Assembly: GCF_003316845.1 (NCBI RefSeq)
Contig: NZ_QMIK01000003.1
Span: forward strand, 531,492-595,491
DNA from: Cognataquiflexum aquatile
GTDB taxonomy: Bacteria; Bacteroidota; Bacteroidia; Cytophagales; Cyclobacteriaceae
Length of the DNA stretch: 64,000 nt
Reading direction: 5' to 3'
Numbering within the stretch: the first letter of the stretch is position 1; each line of letters begins with the position of its first letter. The notes beneath the pieces are model-generated. The model was not told where the DNA came from. It saw nothing but the letters and a program-made list of their open reading frames with translations, and searched no databases. Made by a program: the position numbers and the translations under genes. Positions 26,018-33,983 of this stretch are shown here, piece after piece.

Positions 26018-26632
26018 TTAGCCAACTATCGTCCTGAAGGTCAGGTTGACTCTTGGTCTTTTGACCAACTTGGTAGGAGGTAGTCGGTGGAGCCAATGCG
26101 TTTGGGTTTTGCCTGCCATCACGAGCAGGCTTCCGTGTTCGAGAATCAATTCCACTTTCTCGGCGGTTTCTTTGTGTTTGAAGGCAAATTTCCGCTCGGC
26201 ACCAAAACTTACCGAACCGATCGCGCCGTCTTTTTTGAGGTCTGTTTCCCCGTCGCTGTGCCAGGCCATGCCTTCCTCTCCGGTATGGTAGAGGTTGAGC
26301 AGGCAGGAATTGAAAGTCTCCCCGGTTTCCTTTTCGATGGCTTCTTTAAGCATCAGCAGTTCCTTGGTCCAAGGCAGGGCGGTCTTGGTAGCATTGGAGT
26401 AAGTGTACTCAAACTCCCGGTCGCCGTACCAGGCTACTTTACGCTTGGTGATGATCTTTTTCCCAAAAATGTGTGCCTCGTCATTTTTCCATTCGATGGT
26501 ATTGAGGAGAACCTCATAGTAAAAATCAGCTTCTTTGGGAGTGAAAATTTTCCCATAATAATTGACGATCCCTTCTTTGGGGAGCAGGTTTTTGGTTGGG
26601 TTGGTACTTGGTTCGAAGAGGTTCAGATTCAT
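26018..26632 (-). CDS. AlkB-like 2-oxoglutarate/Fe(II) dioxygenase
   Basis: Start set at 26632 (MNLNLFEPSTNPTKNLLP); the 13 upstream codons look spurious. 204 residues. The double-stranded beta-helix core shows the iron triad: HSD in GMAWHSDGETDL and the distal His in QTHWLHRLP, followed by RPRVNLTFR, the arginine pair binding 2-oxoglutarate. AlkB relatives oxidatively demethylate 1-meA and 3-meC in DNA or RNA. It is convergent with the GH127-like gene, separated by only 24 bases. Confidence 0.92.
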   Translation of the reverse strand: MNLNLFEPSTNPTKNLLPKEGIVNYYGKIFTPKEADFYYEVLLNTIEWKNDEAHIFGKKIITKRKVAWYGDREFEYTYSNATKTALPWTKELLMLKEAIEKETGETFNSCLLNLYHTGEEGMAWHSDGETDLKKDGAIGSVSFGAERKFAFKHKETAEKVELILEHGSLLVMAGKTQTHWLHRLPPTKLVKRPRVNLTFRTIVG

Positions 26633-26800
26633 GGCAGCAAGTTGGGAATAAAAAATATAATGGTAAAACAACCCTTAAGGTTTTGGATTGGGGCTGGTTT
26701 TTTAATGCCAATATCGGGAGGTGTTTAAAAAATATATATCAGTATTGTCTTATGTACCTATCTATTTTCAAAATTTTCTATCTAATACAAAATCTTATAG

Positions 26801-26970
26801 GTTTGAGGTGGGGAGGAATGATCCCGAAGCTTAGGGAGGCCGGCTCCGGCCTTGTGTGTGGATAAGGGATTAAAACGCGAGTTTTAATAGCCTGATTGTG
26901 CGGTAGGCCATCTTGTTCCGAAAGCTTTCGGAATTGGCTACTTTTTTTGTCAAGCAAAAAAGTAGCTGAA
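26801..26970. repeat. Dispersed intergenic repeat, copy 2
   Basis: Same opening (GTTTGAGGTGGGGAGGAATG) and same closing hairpin (GCTACTTTTTTTG / CAAAAAAGTAGC, 26937-26966) as copy 1. The middle differs and carries a perfect palindrome TTCCGAAAGCTTTCGGAA (26916-26933). Confidence 0.75.
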
Positions 26971-27068
26971 AAAAAATAGGATCGATTTCATTTAGCTCTA
27001 AGAACATTTTTAAAGTTCATTATGATTACCCGGTTTTATACCATTAGCCAAATATCAATTTTCTTCAC

Positions 27069-27187
27069 CTCGGCAAGCTCGGTGAACGGATAACTTTAAA
27101 CTTGAGGGGGAGAGAGAAATGCGGCAAAGCCGCATTTCTCTCTCCCCCAATTAAAATCTTTAAATCCCGGTGGTCGAGCCTGCCGAG
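27069..27187. repeat. Nested inverted repeat with a 20-bp perfect hairpin
   Basis: Inner arms at 27106-27125 and 27129-27148 are perfectly complementary over 20 bp with only AAA in the loop. Outer arms (27069-27082 and 27174-27187, GAGCYTGCCGAG type) match at 12 of 14. The whole 119-bp unit can form a cruciform. It resembles a MITE or REP-type element; no transposase is nearby. Confidence 0.75.
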
Positions 27188-27299
27188 ACCATTCCGTAAG
27201 AAATCGCATACTGGTTAGAAGGCGGATATACATCAAGTTTATTTTATTAAAGTCCGAAGTAAAAATTTCCAATTGAAGAAATCTGAAACAAAAAAATCA

Positions 27300-27342
27300 A
27301 TCTACACTTGTAGATTTAAAATTAATATCTACATTTGTAGAT
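27300..27342 (+). promoter_or_regulatory. Two BlaI/MecI-type operators
   Basis: ATCTACACTTGTAGAT (27300-27315) and ATCTACATTTGTAGAT (27327-27342) are near-identical dyads around the TACA-N2-TGTA core of BlaI/MecI operators, centres 27 bp apart and just before the blaI-like start at 27363. They show autoregulation of the pair. Confidence 0.9.
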
Positions 27343-27362
27343 ATCGAACTTAAAACTAGACA

Positions 27363-27728
27363 ATGAAACTTTCCCCAACCGAAGAAGAACTCATGAACCA
27401 TCTCTGGAGCCTTAAAAGGGCTTTCATGAAAGACCTTTTGGATGCCTATCCAGAACCAAAACCCGCATCGACGACAATCTCAACTTTGCTAAAACGGATG
27501 CAGGAAAAGGAATTTGTTGCGTACAAGACATTTGGAAATTCACGTGAATACTACCCCCTGGTGACCAAAGAAAATTATTTCTCCAAGCACATCAATGCGC
27601 TTATCAAAAACTTCTTCAATGATTCACCGGCTCAGTTTGCCTCTTTTTTTACAAAAAAGACCCAACTCAGCGATGAGGAACTCATCGAAATCAAAGCCAA
27701 TATTGACAACCTCTTAAATAAAAAATAA
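27363..27728 (+). CDS. BlaI/MecI/CopY family repressor
   Basis: 121 residues with the winged helix typical of the family: MKLSPTEEELMNHLWSL, ASTTISTLLKRMQEKEFVAYKTFGNSREYYPLV (about 37-68), then the dimerisation helices. It represses until cleaved by a co-encoded M56 protease. Its stop overlaps the protease ATG by one base. The double TACA-N2-TGTA dyad directly upstream is its probable operator. Confidence 0.95.
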   Translation: MKLSPTEEELMNHLWSLKRAFMKDLLDAYPEPKPASTTISTLLKRMQEKEFVAYKTFGNSREYYPLVTKENYFSKHINALIKNFFNDSPAQFASFFTKKTQLSDEELIEIKANIDNLLNKK

Positions 27729-29347
27729 TGGCACTTTACTTCATCAAATCCGCGGTCTGCCTGCTTCTCCTTCTGTTGTTTCACCGTTTGGTGTTGCAGA
27801 AAGAGGCCATGTATCATTTCAACAGGTTTTACCTCCTGTTTTCAGTGGTGGTGTCATTTCTGATACCTTTAAATACCATTGAAGTTGCTGGTATACAGCC
27901 GCTGTTTGAACCAGAAGTGCCAACCGAATTTGTACCTGCCGTGGAAAGCTTGGGAATGCAGCCGGTCGTTTCCCAAGCTGAAAAAAGCTTAGATTGGAAG
28001 CTGGTTTTGACCCTTTTTTATGGATTGATCACATTTGCATTGTTGGTCCGGTTTATAAGGAACATCAACATTTTATTTGAAAAAGTAAACCGGAATGTTT
28101 TGATAAAATACCGCGGGGAAAACCTCGTGATGCTCCGTGAAGATTGCCCTCCCTTTTCTTTTTTGAAATATATTTTTGTCTCCCATTCAGATTTTGAAAG
28201 CGGAAAATTTACGGATGCGATATTGATTCATGAGTCCACCCATGTGCAGGAAAAGCACAGTTGGGATAACCTTTTGGTCGAATTTCTTTTGGTTTTCTTT
28301 TGGTTTCACCCGGGATTGTATTGGGTCAAGACCGCCATCAAATTGAACCATGAATTTATCGCTGACCAAGCTGCATTGAAAATTATTCCTGTCGAAAAAT
28401 ATAAACTCGAGCTTTTATCCATGGTTTTAACAGGACAAAATTTTGGCTTGGCAAGTAGTTTGAATTTTTCACTCACCAAAAAAAGACTGGAAATGATGAA
28501 ACATGACACCACAAAATCGATGAAATGGCTCAAAATTATGGCCGTGCTCCCGGTACTCGGGACTTTGGTTTATTTCTTAAGCGAACGGGTCATTGCCCAG
28601 AACGGTGAAGGAATGCCCAGAACGACGACTTATCTTGATCTAGGAGGGGATAAAAGAGATGATGTTGACATTCATTTAAATTTTATCGAAAGCGGCGTTG
28701 TATCAGTTGACGATAAAACCTATCCATTGGCCCAGACTAGTGAGATTCTCCAACAAGTTCCCAAAAAGGAAAATGGCCTTGTTGCGAGAGTATCAGTAAA
28801 CCAAGGCATTTCTACCGGAGATGTTTTTGATTTACAGATGGCGCTTTTTGATAATGGTGTAACCCACGTTGAATTGGTTAAGTCTGAGAAAAAAACAGTT
28901 CTTTCCGACTCAGTTCCATCAAGTAAAAAAGATTTGTATTACGAACACACCACCTTTTACATTCAAGATAAAAACGGCAACAAAACCCAGAAATTCTATT
29001 CCGATCTTTCTGAATCTGAAAAAGCAAGATTACCAGAACCACCCCCTGCACCAAAAAAAGCAAATCCATCTTCCGAGACTTTTGAAGGTTGGAAAGATTC
29101 AAAGATGTTTGCAATTTGGTTAGATGGAATCCACATTCCAAACTCAAAATTGGATGAAATGAATGCTTCACAAATTGTACATTTTTTTTCAAGTAAAATT
29201 TATAAAAATGCCCTTTCAGAAAGGTTTCCACAGGATTACCAAGTATATCTATATACAGATGAAGGGTTCGATAAGGCTTTTGGTCCTAATTCTGATTTAC
29301 CCATAAAACCTTTGGGAGGGTACACAATTTTGTATACTTATGATTAG
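27728..29347 (+). CDS. M56 (BlaR1-like) membrane metallopeptidase with ExbD-like domain
   Basis: 539 residues. TM helices at about 2-20, 33-50, 92-110 and 268-285. Zinc site HESTH (168-172) with downstream NHEFIADQAA (Glu209) as third ligand. After TM4, no penicillin-binding domain is present. Instead residues about 313-385 (VDIHLNFIESGVVSVDDKT..., ISTGDVFDLQMALFDNGV, THVELV) read like the periplasmic domain of ExbD/TolR. A further unassigned domain (about 425-539) includes FAIWLDGIHIPNSKLDEMN. It presumably cleaves the BlaI-like repressor upon an envelope signal that is not necessarily a beta-lactam. Confidence 0.9.
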   Translation: MALYFIKSAVCLLLLLLFHRLVLQKEAMYHFNRFYLLFSVVVSFLIPLNTIEVAGIQPLFEPEVPTEFVPAVESLGMQPVVSQAEKSLDWKLVLTLFYGLITFALLVRFIRNINILFEKVNRNVLIKYRGENLVMLREDCPPFSFLKYIFVSHSDFESGKFTDAILIHESTHVQEKHSWDNLLVEFLLVFFWFHPGLYWVKTAIKLNHEFIADQAALKIIPVEKYKLELLSMVLTGQNFGLASSLNFSLTKKRLEMMKHDTTKSMKWLKIMAVLPVLGTLVYFLSERVIAQNGEGMPRTTTYLDLGGDKRDDVDIHLNFIESGVVSVDDKTYPLAQTSEILQQVPKKENGLVARVSVNQGISTGDVFDLQMALFDNGVTHVELVKSEKKTVLSDSVPSSKKDLYYEHTTFYIQDKNGNKTQKFYSDLSESEKARLPEPPPAPKKANPSSETFEGWKDSKMFAIWLDGIHIPNSKLDEMNASQIVHFFSSKIYKNALSERFPQDYQVYLYTDEGFDKAFGPNSDLPIKPLGGYTILYTYD

Positions 29348-29364
29348 ATTTCAATTGAAAGGAA

Positions 29365-29463
29365 TTATCCGCCTTTTTTCAATTTAACCATCAATTCATC
29401 TGAATAGCCCACTTCCACATTTTCTGTTTTGCCGGAAGCGGTGATGATGGTTAGTTTGAATTT
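29365..29463 (-). pseudogene. Possible C-terminal gene remnant
   Basis: Minus-strand reading gives KFKLTIITASGKTENVEVGY, then SDELMVKLKKGG and a stop. It looks like genuine protein and is preceded in frame by TGA. It cannot be assigned to a family. Probably the leftover end of a deleted gene between the convergent protease and sulfatase. Confidence 0.35.
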
Positions 29464-29476
29464 TCAGTCAGCTGCC

Positions 29477-31177
29477 TTATTTGGACGGGTTTTGATCTAT
29501 TTTTCTCCTCCTTGCTTTGATTTCTTCGACTTTTTCTTTGGTCACCCCAAACACCTTTCCGTCTGAGGCATCTTTCATCAGGTCGTCGATATAGCGTTGA
29601 CTGAGTTGGGAATTGTCCTTGTATTTTGTCCTCAGTGTTTCCAGCCGCTTATGAAGATCTTCCCTGATCTCTGCATAGGCCGGATCTTCGTAGACATTGC
29701 GGAGCTCCATCGGATCCTTTTTCCGGTCGATCAGTTCCCATTGGTCTTCGACATAATAGTAATGGATCAGCTTGTACTCCTTTGTCACGATGGCATAATG
29801 GCGGTTGACCATGTGCTCTGCGGGGTATTCGTAGTAATGGTAGTACACGGCATCCCTCGTCCAATTCTCTTGCTGTCCTGTGAGAAGCGGAACCAAGCTT
29901 TCCCCCTGCATGTCCTCCGGTGCTTGGACGCCTGCAGCCTCCAGGAATGTCTGGGCAAAATCAAGGTTTTGAACCAGTTCATCTGAGCGGGTACCGGCCT
30001 TCACCTGCCCCGGCCAAGCCACCAAAAGCGGGGTTTTGAAAGATTCATCGTAGATGAAGCGCTTGTCATACCAGCCGTGCTCCCCCAAATAAAAACCCTG
30101 ATCCGAAGTATAGACGATGATGGTATTCTCCATCAGGTCATTGGCTTCAAGGTAATCGAGAAGCCTTCCGACATTTTCGTCAACAGCCTGGATGGTACCG
30201 AGATAATCCTGCATGTACCGTTGGTATTTCCATTTCATCTTGTCCTGATCGGTCATGGAGGGATAAGCTTTTTTGAAGTCTTCATTGACTTTGGAATAGG
30301 CCTTCATGAAATTGGCTTTTTGGGAAGGAGTGAAGCGGCTGTACTCATATTCATAGCGGCGTTTGTCAAACCCGATTTCGGGTATGCCCAATTCATCCAT
30401 CACTTCAGGAAAAACCTTATTGTCTCCCGCCCAACTCATGTGCTTCAGGATATTCATCTCTGCCTCTCCTGCCGGCGAAGTCCTGCCTGCATAATCATCA
30501 AAAAGTGTAGCAGGCTCCGGAAAAGTCCTCGTCGTGAATTCCTCCAAATGACGCTCAGCCATCAGCCAAGACCTGTGTGGCGCCTTGTGTAGGTACATCA
30601 GCATAAAGGGCTGCTCCGCTTTTCGTTCATTTTGGAGCCAATCCAAGGTCATGTCCGTCACGATGTCCGTCACATAGCCGTTTATGGTGATATTGCCTTC
30701 GTTTTTGGTGATAAATTCCGGATTGTAATATGCCCCCTGACCGGGAAGTATTTTGAACTGGTCAAAGCCTTTGGGATTGTTGCCAAAATGGAGTTTGCCA
30801 AACATGGCGGTCTGGTAACCTGCTTCCTGAAGGAGCTGTGGAAAGGTCACATTGGTGGTGTCGAAATGGAAATGGTTGTCCACTTTCCCGTTCATATGGG
30901 AATGTTTTCCGGTCAATATTGTCGCCCTGCTTGGCGCACAGATCGAATTTGTCACGCTTGCATTGGTAAATAGCATACCCATTTTGGCTATCCTGTCGAT
31001 GTTGGGAGTCTGGATCAGGCGGTCATCATAAGCGGATATGGCTTGGTACGCATGGTCATCCGACATGATAAAAATGATATTGGGGCGCTTTGGAGCCTGC
31101 TTTTCTTCCTTTGCAGCATTGCAGCCAATCATGGCGACCGGGATTAAAGCCAAGAACAATTTTAATAGTGACTTCAT
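29477..31177 (-). CDS. Sulfatase, lipoprotein
   Basis: Start at 31177 (MKSLLKLFLALIPVAMIGCN, lipobox Cys19). 566 residues. NIIFIMSDDH (33-42) gives the calcium-binding Asp pair, and SICAPSRATILTGKH holds Cys80 of the C-x-P-S-R motif that is converted to formylglycine. GWYDKRFIYDESFKTPLLVAWPG is typical of the middle region. It hydrolyses sulfate esters of carbohydrates outside the cytoplasm, needing a maturase encoded elsewhere. Length and architecture fit the S1 arylsulfatase/iduronate-2-sulfatase group. Confidence 0.95.
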   Translation of the reverse strand: MKSLLKLFLALIPVAMIGCNAAKEEKQAPKRPNIIFIMSDDHAYQAISAYDDRLIQTPNIDRIAKMGMLFTNASVTNSICAPSRATILTGKHSHMNGKVDNHFHFDTTNVTFPQLLQEAGYQTAMFGKLHFGNNPKGFDQFKILPGQGAYYNPEFITKNEGNITINGYVTDIVTDMTLDWLQNERKAEQPFMLMYLHKAPHRSWLMAERHLEEFTTRTFPEPATLFDDYAGRTSPAGEAEMNILKHMSWAGDNKVFPEVMDELGIPEIGFDKRRYEYEYSRFTPSQKANFMKAYSKVNEDFKKAYPSMTDQDKMKWKYQRYMQDYLGTIQAVDENVGRLLDYLEANDLMENTIIVYTSDQGFYLGEHGWYDKRFIYDESFKTPLLVAWPGQVKAGTRSDELVQNLDFAQTFLEAAGVQAPEDMQGESLVPLLTGQQENWTRDAVYYHYYEYPAEHMVNRHYAIVTKEYKLIHYYYVEDQWELIDRKKDPMELRNVYEDPAYAEIREDLHKRLETLRTKYKDNSQLSQRYIDDLMKDASDGKVFGVTKEKVEEIKARRRKIDQNPSK

Positions 31178-31449
31178 AATAACAGGTTTTTGGGGTTCTT
31201 TAAAATTAGAAAAACATTCCTGAAAAGCTTTGCAACATCCTGTCAATTATAGGAATGGACAGTTTATTATTGGATTGTGGCCAAATGGATAATGACGGCT
31301 GACATCCTTGAATAAACCATCTGTATTTTCCCTCATCTTCTCATTGTTTGAAAATCGTAATTATTACTTTGAAAAAAGTTAAAAATACCTTTTCCCATTT
31401 GGTAAATTTGTAACATCGAAAAAAGTAAAAAGCATTCACAAACAGGAAC

Positions 31450-32316
31450 ATGACGCAGTATTTCCAAAATTTAGGAGAAAAACCATCGCCAAACCAACGG
31501 GAAGGATACTATTTGATTTTTGGTTTCCATAAGTTGGCCTTGATAAAAGCGATGATCCTTTTGGTGTTTGTTCTATTTATAAGTACGGGTGTTTTTGCTC
31601 AGGATAATTCCGGAAAAGGACCAAGCTATTTCCGTGGCAATATCAGTGTGACCAACAACGGACTTTCTCTCATTCCGGCATTTTCGCTTGGGAGACCTGC
31701 AGCGATTTTCGAAATGTCGATGGGCGGCGAAAGGCTGAGTTTTGATCCCGAACTGCGTTTTGCTTTGGATGGAAAGCCCTGGTCTTTTATCTTTTGGTGG
31801 CGGTACAAAATCGTCAAGTCCAGTAAATTTAACCTGCATGTCGGCGCGCATCCGGCATATATTTTTACGACTACCATGGAGCCTGATGCAAATGGTCAAA
31901 TGGTCGAAATCACCAAGACCCAAAGGTTTTTTGCAGCAGAAATCTCGCCCTCCTATACCATCAGTCCAAAAACCAAACTGAGTTTTCTCTACCTCGCAGG
32001 GAGAAGTTTGGGCAAAGTCCCTTATTCACTCAATCAATTTGTGACCATTGGGCCTTCATTTACCAATATTCCTATTTCCCAGAAATATTTCTTCAATGCC
32101 AGGCCTCAGGTGTTTTACCTCAAGATGAATGAAAAAGATGGATTCTTTGCCAGTTCATCCATGGTCATAGGCAGGAAAAATTTCCCGATATCTCTGGGAG
32201 GAATTGTCAGTAAAGTGATAGTGTCTGAGATTGAAGTGGACAACTGGATCTGGAACATCAGTCTGATCTATTCCTTCAACAATGAATTTGTCAAAAGATC
32301 GAATCCGATATTATAA
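31450..32316 (+). CDS. Predicted outer membrane barrel protein
   Basis: 288 residues from ATG 31450. A second ATG at 31552 (MILLVFVLFISTGVFAQ) would give a clean signal peptide and is perhaps the real start. Mature part: repeated amphipathic strands (FIFWWRYKIVKSSKFNLHVGAHPAYIF, KTKLSFLYLAGRSLG) ending in IWNISLIYSF, characteristic of a small beta-barrel. Family not recognised. The following 390 bases are repeat-rich. Confidence 0.68.
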   Translation: MTQYFQNLGEKPSPNQREGYYLIFGFHKLALIKAMILLVFVLFISTGVFAQDNSGKGPSYFRGNISVTNNGLSLIPAFSLGRPAAIFEMSMGGERLSFDPELRFALDGKPWSFIFWWRYKIVKSSKFNLHVGAHPAYIFTTTMEPDANGQMVEITKTQRFFAAEISPSYTISPKTKLSFLYLAGRSLGKVPYSLNQFVTIGPSFTNIPISQKYFFNARPQVFYLKMNEKDGFFASSSMVIGRKNFPISLGGIVSKVIVSEIEVDNWIWNISLIYSFNNEFVKRSNPIL

Positions 32317-32325
32317 TTGATATAT

Positions 32326-32455
32326 AATAGAAATATAGTAGAAATAAAATTGATATATGGGTGAGATCGATATTGATGGATACTGGATATATATTGATAT
32401 TGGTTGGAGTCAAAGAAGAAATATGGTGGAAATAAATAGAAATAAAGTAGAAATA
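32326..32455. repeat. Direct repeats of AGAAATA-type words
   Basis: A 21-base word built of AATAGAAATA and AGTAGAAATA occurs at 32326-32346 and 32435-32455 with one mismatch. The AT-rich interval between them contains several GATATTGAT / GATATAT words. It lies directly before the hairpin array. Confidence 0.65.
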
Positions 32456-32508
32456 GGTTGCGGAACTTAAGCCTCAATTTCTGCCACTCAGGCTTGATGC
32501 TTAAAAAT

Positions 32509-32665
32509 TATATCGCCGAAGGCTTATATCAATATATATCGCGAAGCATGTATCTTTCAAATATCGCCGCAGGCATATATCAATATATATCGCGAAGCTT
32601 ATATCATTCCTATATCGCCGCAGGCATATTTCCATTTATATCGGGAAGCATATATCGATCAATAT
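32509..32665. repeat. Six-unit tandem array of small DNA hairpins
   Basis: Six units at alternating 25/26-bp spacing, each an AT-rich arm pair around a GC core. The cores are, in order, GCCGAAGGC, GCGAAGC, GCCGCAGGC, GCGAAGC, GCCGCAGGC and GGGAAGC. Flanks are TATATC/ATATAT type. Two classes alternate. GCGAAGC is known as an exceptionally stable DNA mini-hairpin. The array ends 45 bases before the AraC-family start codon. Confidence 0.85.
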
Positions 32666-32709
32666 TTAGAAAAAAGTTTCTAACATATCAGACATCTGAA
32701 ATAAAAAAA

Positions 32710-33606
32710 ATGAACAAACCTGAATCGCTTGAAGAATTTTACAAAAGGAAATTCAATTGGCTTCCTGAGAATATCAGGAACGACATCGGGCATTTCAACA
32801 TGTTCCGGTTGGAACCTTATTACCAAGGAAAAACCACCTCTATCCCTTACAGAAGACGGGATTTCTATAAGGTCATGTTGGTCAAGGGCAAAAGTGAAGT
32901 ATACTATGCAGATCAGGTTATCGAGGTCAAAAAGCAGGCATTGGCATTTTCCAATCCTTTGATCCCCTACAAATGGGAGCACCATGAGAACCTGAAAGGC
33001 CAATACTGCATCTTCAACCAACATTTCATGCATGACTTTGGCAACATCAGCCAATATGAAATCTTCCAGCCAACCGGCAACCACGTCTTTGAACTTTCCG
33101 ACCAACAGGTGGAGGAAGTAGAGGCGGTTTTTAAGAAAATGGAAACCGACTTCAGCTCAGAATACAAATACAAGTATGACAGTATCCGAAGTCTGATCTT
33201 GGAACTTATCCATTATGGCCTCAAGCTGCAGCCCAATACCTTGGCCGACAGACAGCCATTCAATGCCGCCCAAAGGATATCGGCCATGTTTTTGGAATTG
33301 CTCGAAAGGCAGTTTCCCGTCGAGGACAACCATCCCCAAATCGACCTGCGCTCAGCTTCCGAATTTGCTGAGCACCTCAATGTCCACGTCAACCACCTGA
33401 ACCGTGCCGTCAAGGAAACCACCGGTAAAACCACCTCTCAGGTGATCGCTGACCGACTGATACAGGAAGCCAAAGTCCTGCTCAAACACAGCAAATGGAA
33501 TGTTTCTGATATTGCCTACGCTTTGGGATTTACCGAAGTGACCCATTTCAACAACTTTTTCAAAAAACACCTGCAGACCAGTCCATTAAAATTCAGGGCC
33601 GGATAA
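32710..33606 (+). CDS. AraC family transcriptional regulator
   Basis: Start set at 32710 (MNKPESLEEFYKRKFNWLP). The frame is open for 84 more codons upstream only because the hairpin array happens to lack stops. 298 residues. N-terminal cupin-like sensor domain (RRRDFYKVMLVKGKSEVYY), C-terminal double helix-turn-helix (about 200-296: LNVHVNHLNRAVKETTGKTT, VSDIAYALGFTEVTHFNNFFKKH). It is paralogous to the AraC regulator at 56575-57453 (same layout). Targets unknown. Confidence 0.9.
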   Translation: MNKPESLEEFYKRKFNWLPENIRNDIGHFNMFRLEPYYQGKTTSIPYRRRDFYKVMLVKGKSEVYYADQVIEVKKQALAFSNPLIPYKWEHHENLKGQYCIFNQHFMHDFGNISQYEIFQPTGNHVFELSDQQVEEVEAVFKKMETDFSSEYKYKYDSIRSLILELIHYGLKLQPNTLADRQPFNAAQRISAMFLELLERQFPVEDNHPQIDLRSASEFAEHLNVHVNHLNRAVKETTGKTTSQVIADRLIQEAKVLLKHSKWNVSDIAYALGFTEVTHFNNFFKKHLQTSPLKFRAG

Positions 33607-33983
33607 TAACTCCTTAATTTTTTTCAACCCCGAAGCTTTTGACCACCGACAGATCAAAGGTCAGATGGTGAACCAACATCTTAAACCGGATCCTAGCTTG
33701 GTCAAATGTTCTCTCGATTTTTTTAAAAAGGGGACGCTTGGCTGAATGGGATTTTACTTTGTGTGACCACAGGATTTGTAATTATAACCTGGGTGAGAAA
33801 TTTCTGTCTTTTGCCAACTTTTGGACGTTCTCCTTGTTAGGTCTCAAATTATTTGAGACCTCAAAATATTCCATGTTAGGTCTCAAATCATATTTTAAGT
33901 CGATTGGGGAAAAAGTCTGAGTTTACTTTGGACATCAAATCAGACACAGGTGTGTCAGAAAAAACTTAAAAACGAAAGAAAAA
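33607..33983. other. Non-coding spacer with operator-like dyad
   Basis: 376 bases, no gene. Contains the inverted and direct repeats at 33837-33889 described separately; otherwise unremarkable. Confidence 0.5.
33837..33889 (+). promoter_or_regulatory. Dyad plus repeated half-site (AGGTCTCAAAT)
   Basis: AGGTCTCAAAT-T-ATTTGAGACCT (33839-33861) is a perfect 11-bp inverted repeat. TGTTAGGTCTCAAAT recurs 39 bp downstream (from about 33874). Ends about 95 bases before the secreted protein at 33984; a likely protein-binding site. Confidence 0.5.

Noticed and set aside
30077..30592. 171-residue plus-strand frame opposite the sulfatase
   Set aside because: Antisense shadow of a strongly supported sulfatase gene.
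32458..32709. 84-codon N-terminal extension of the AraC gene
   Set aside because: It is the hairpin array in translation (YQYISRS repeats); the conserved AraC protein begins at 32710.
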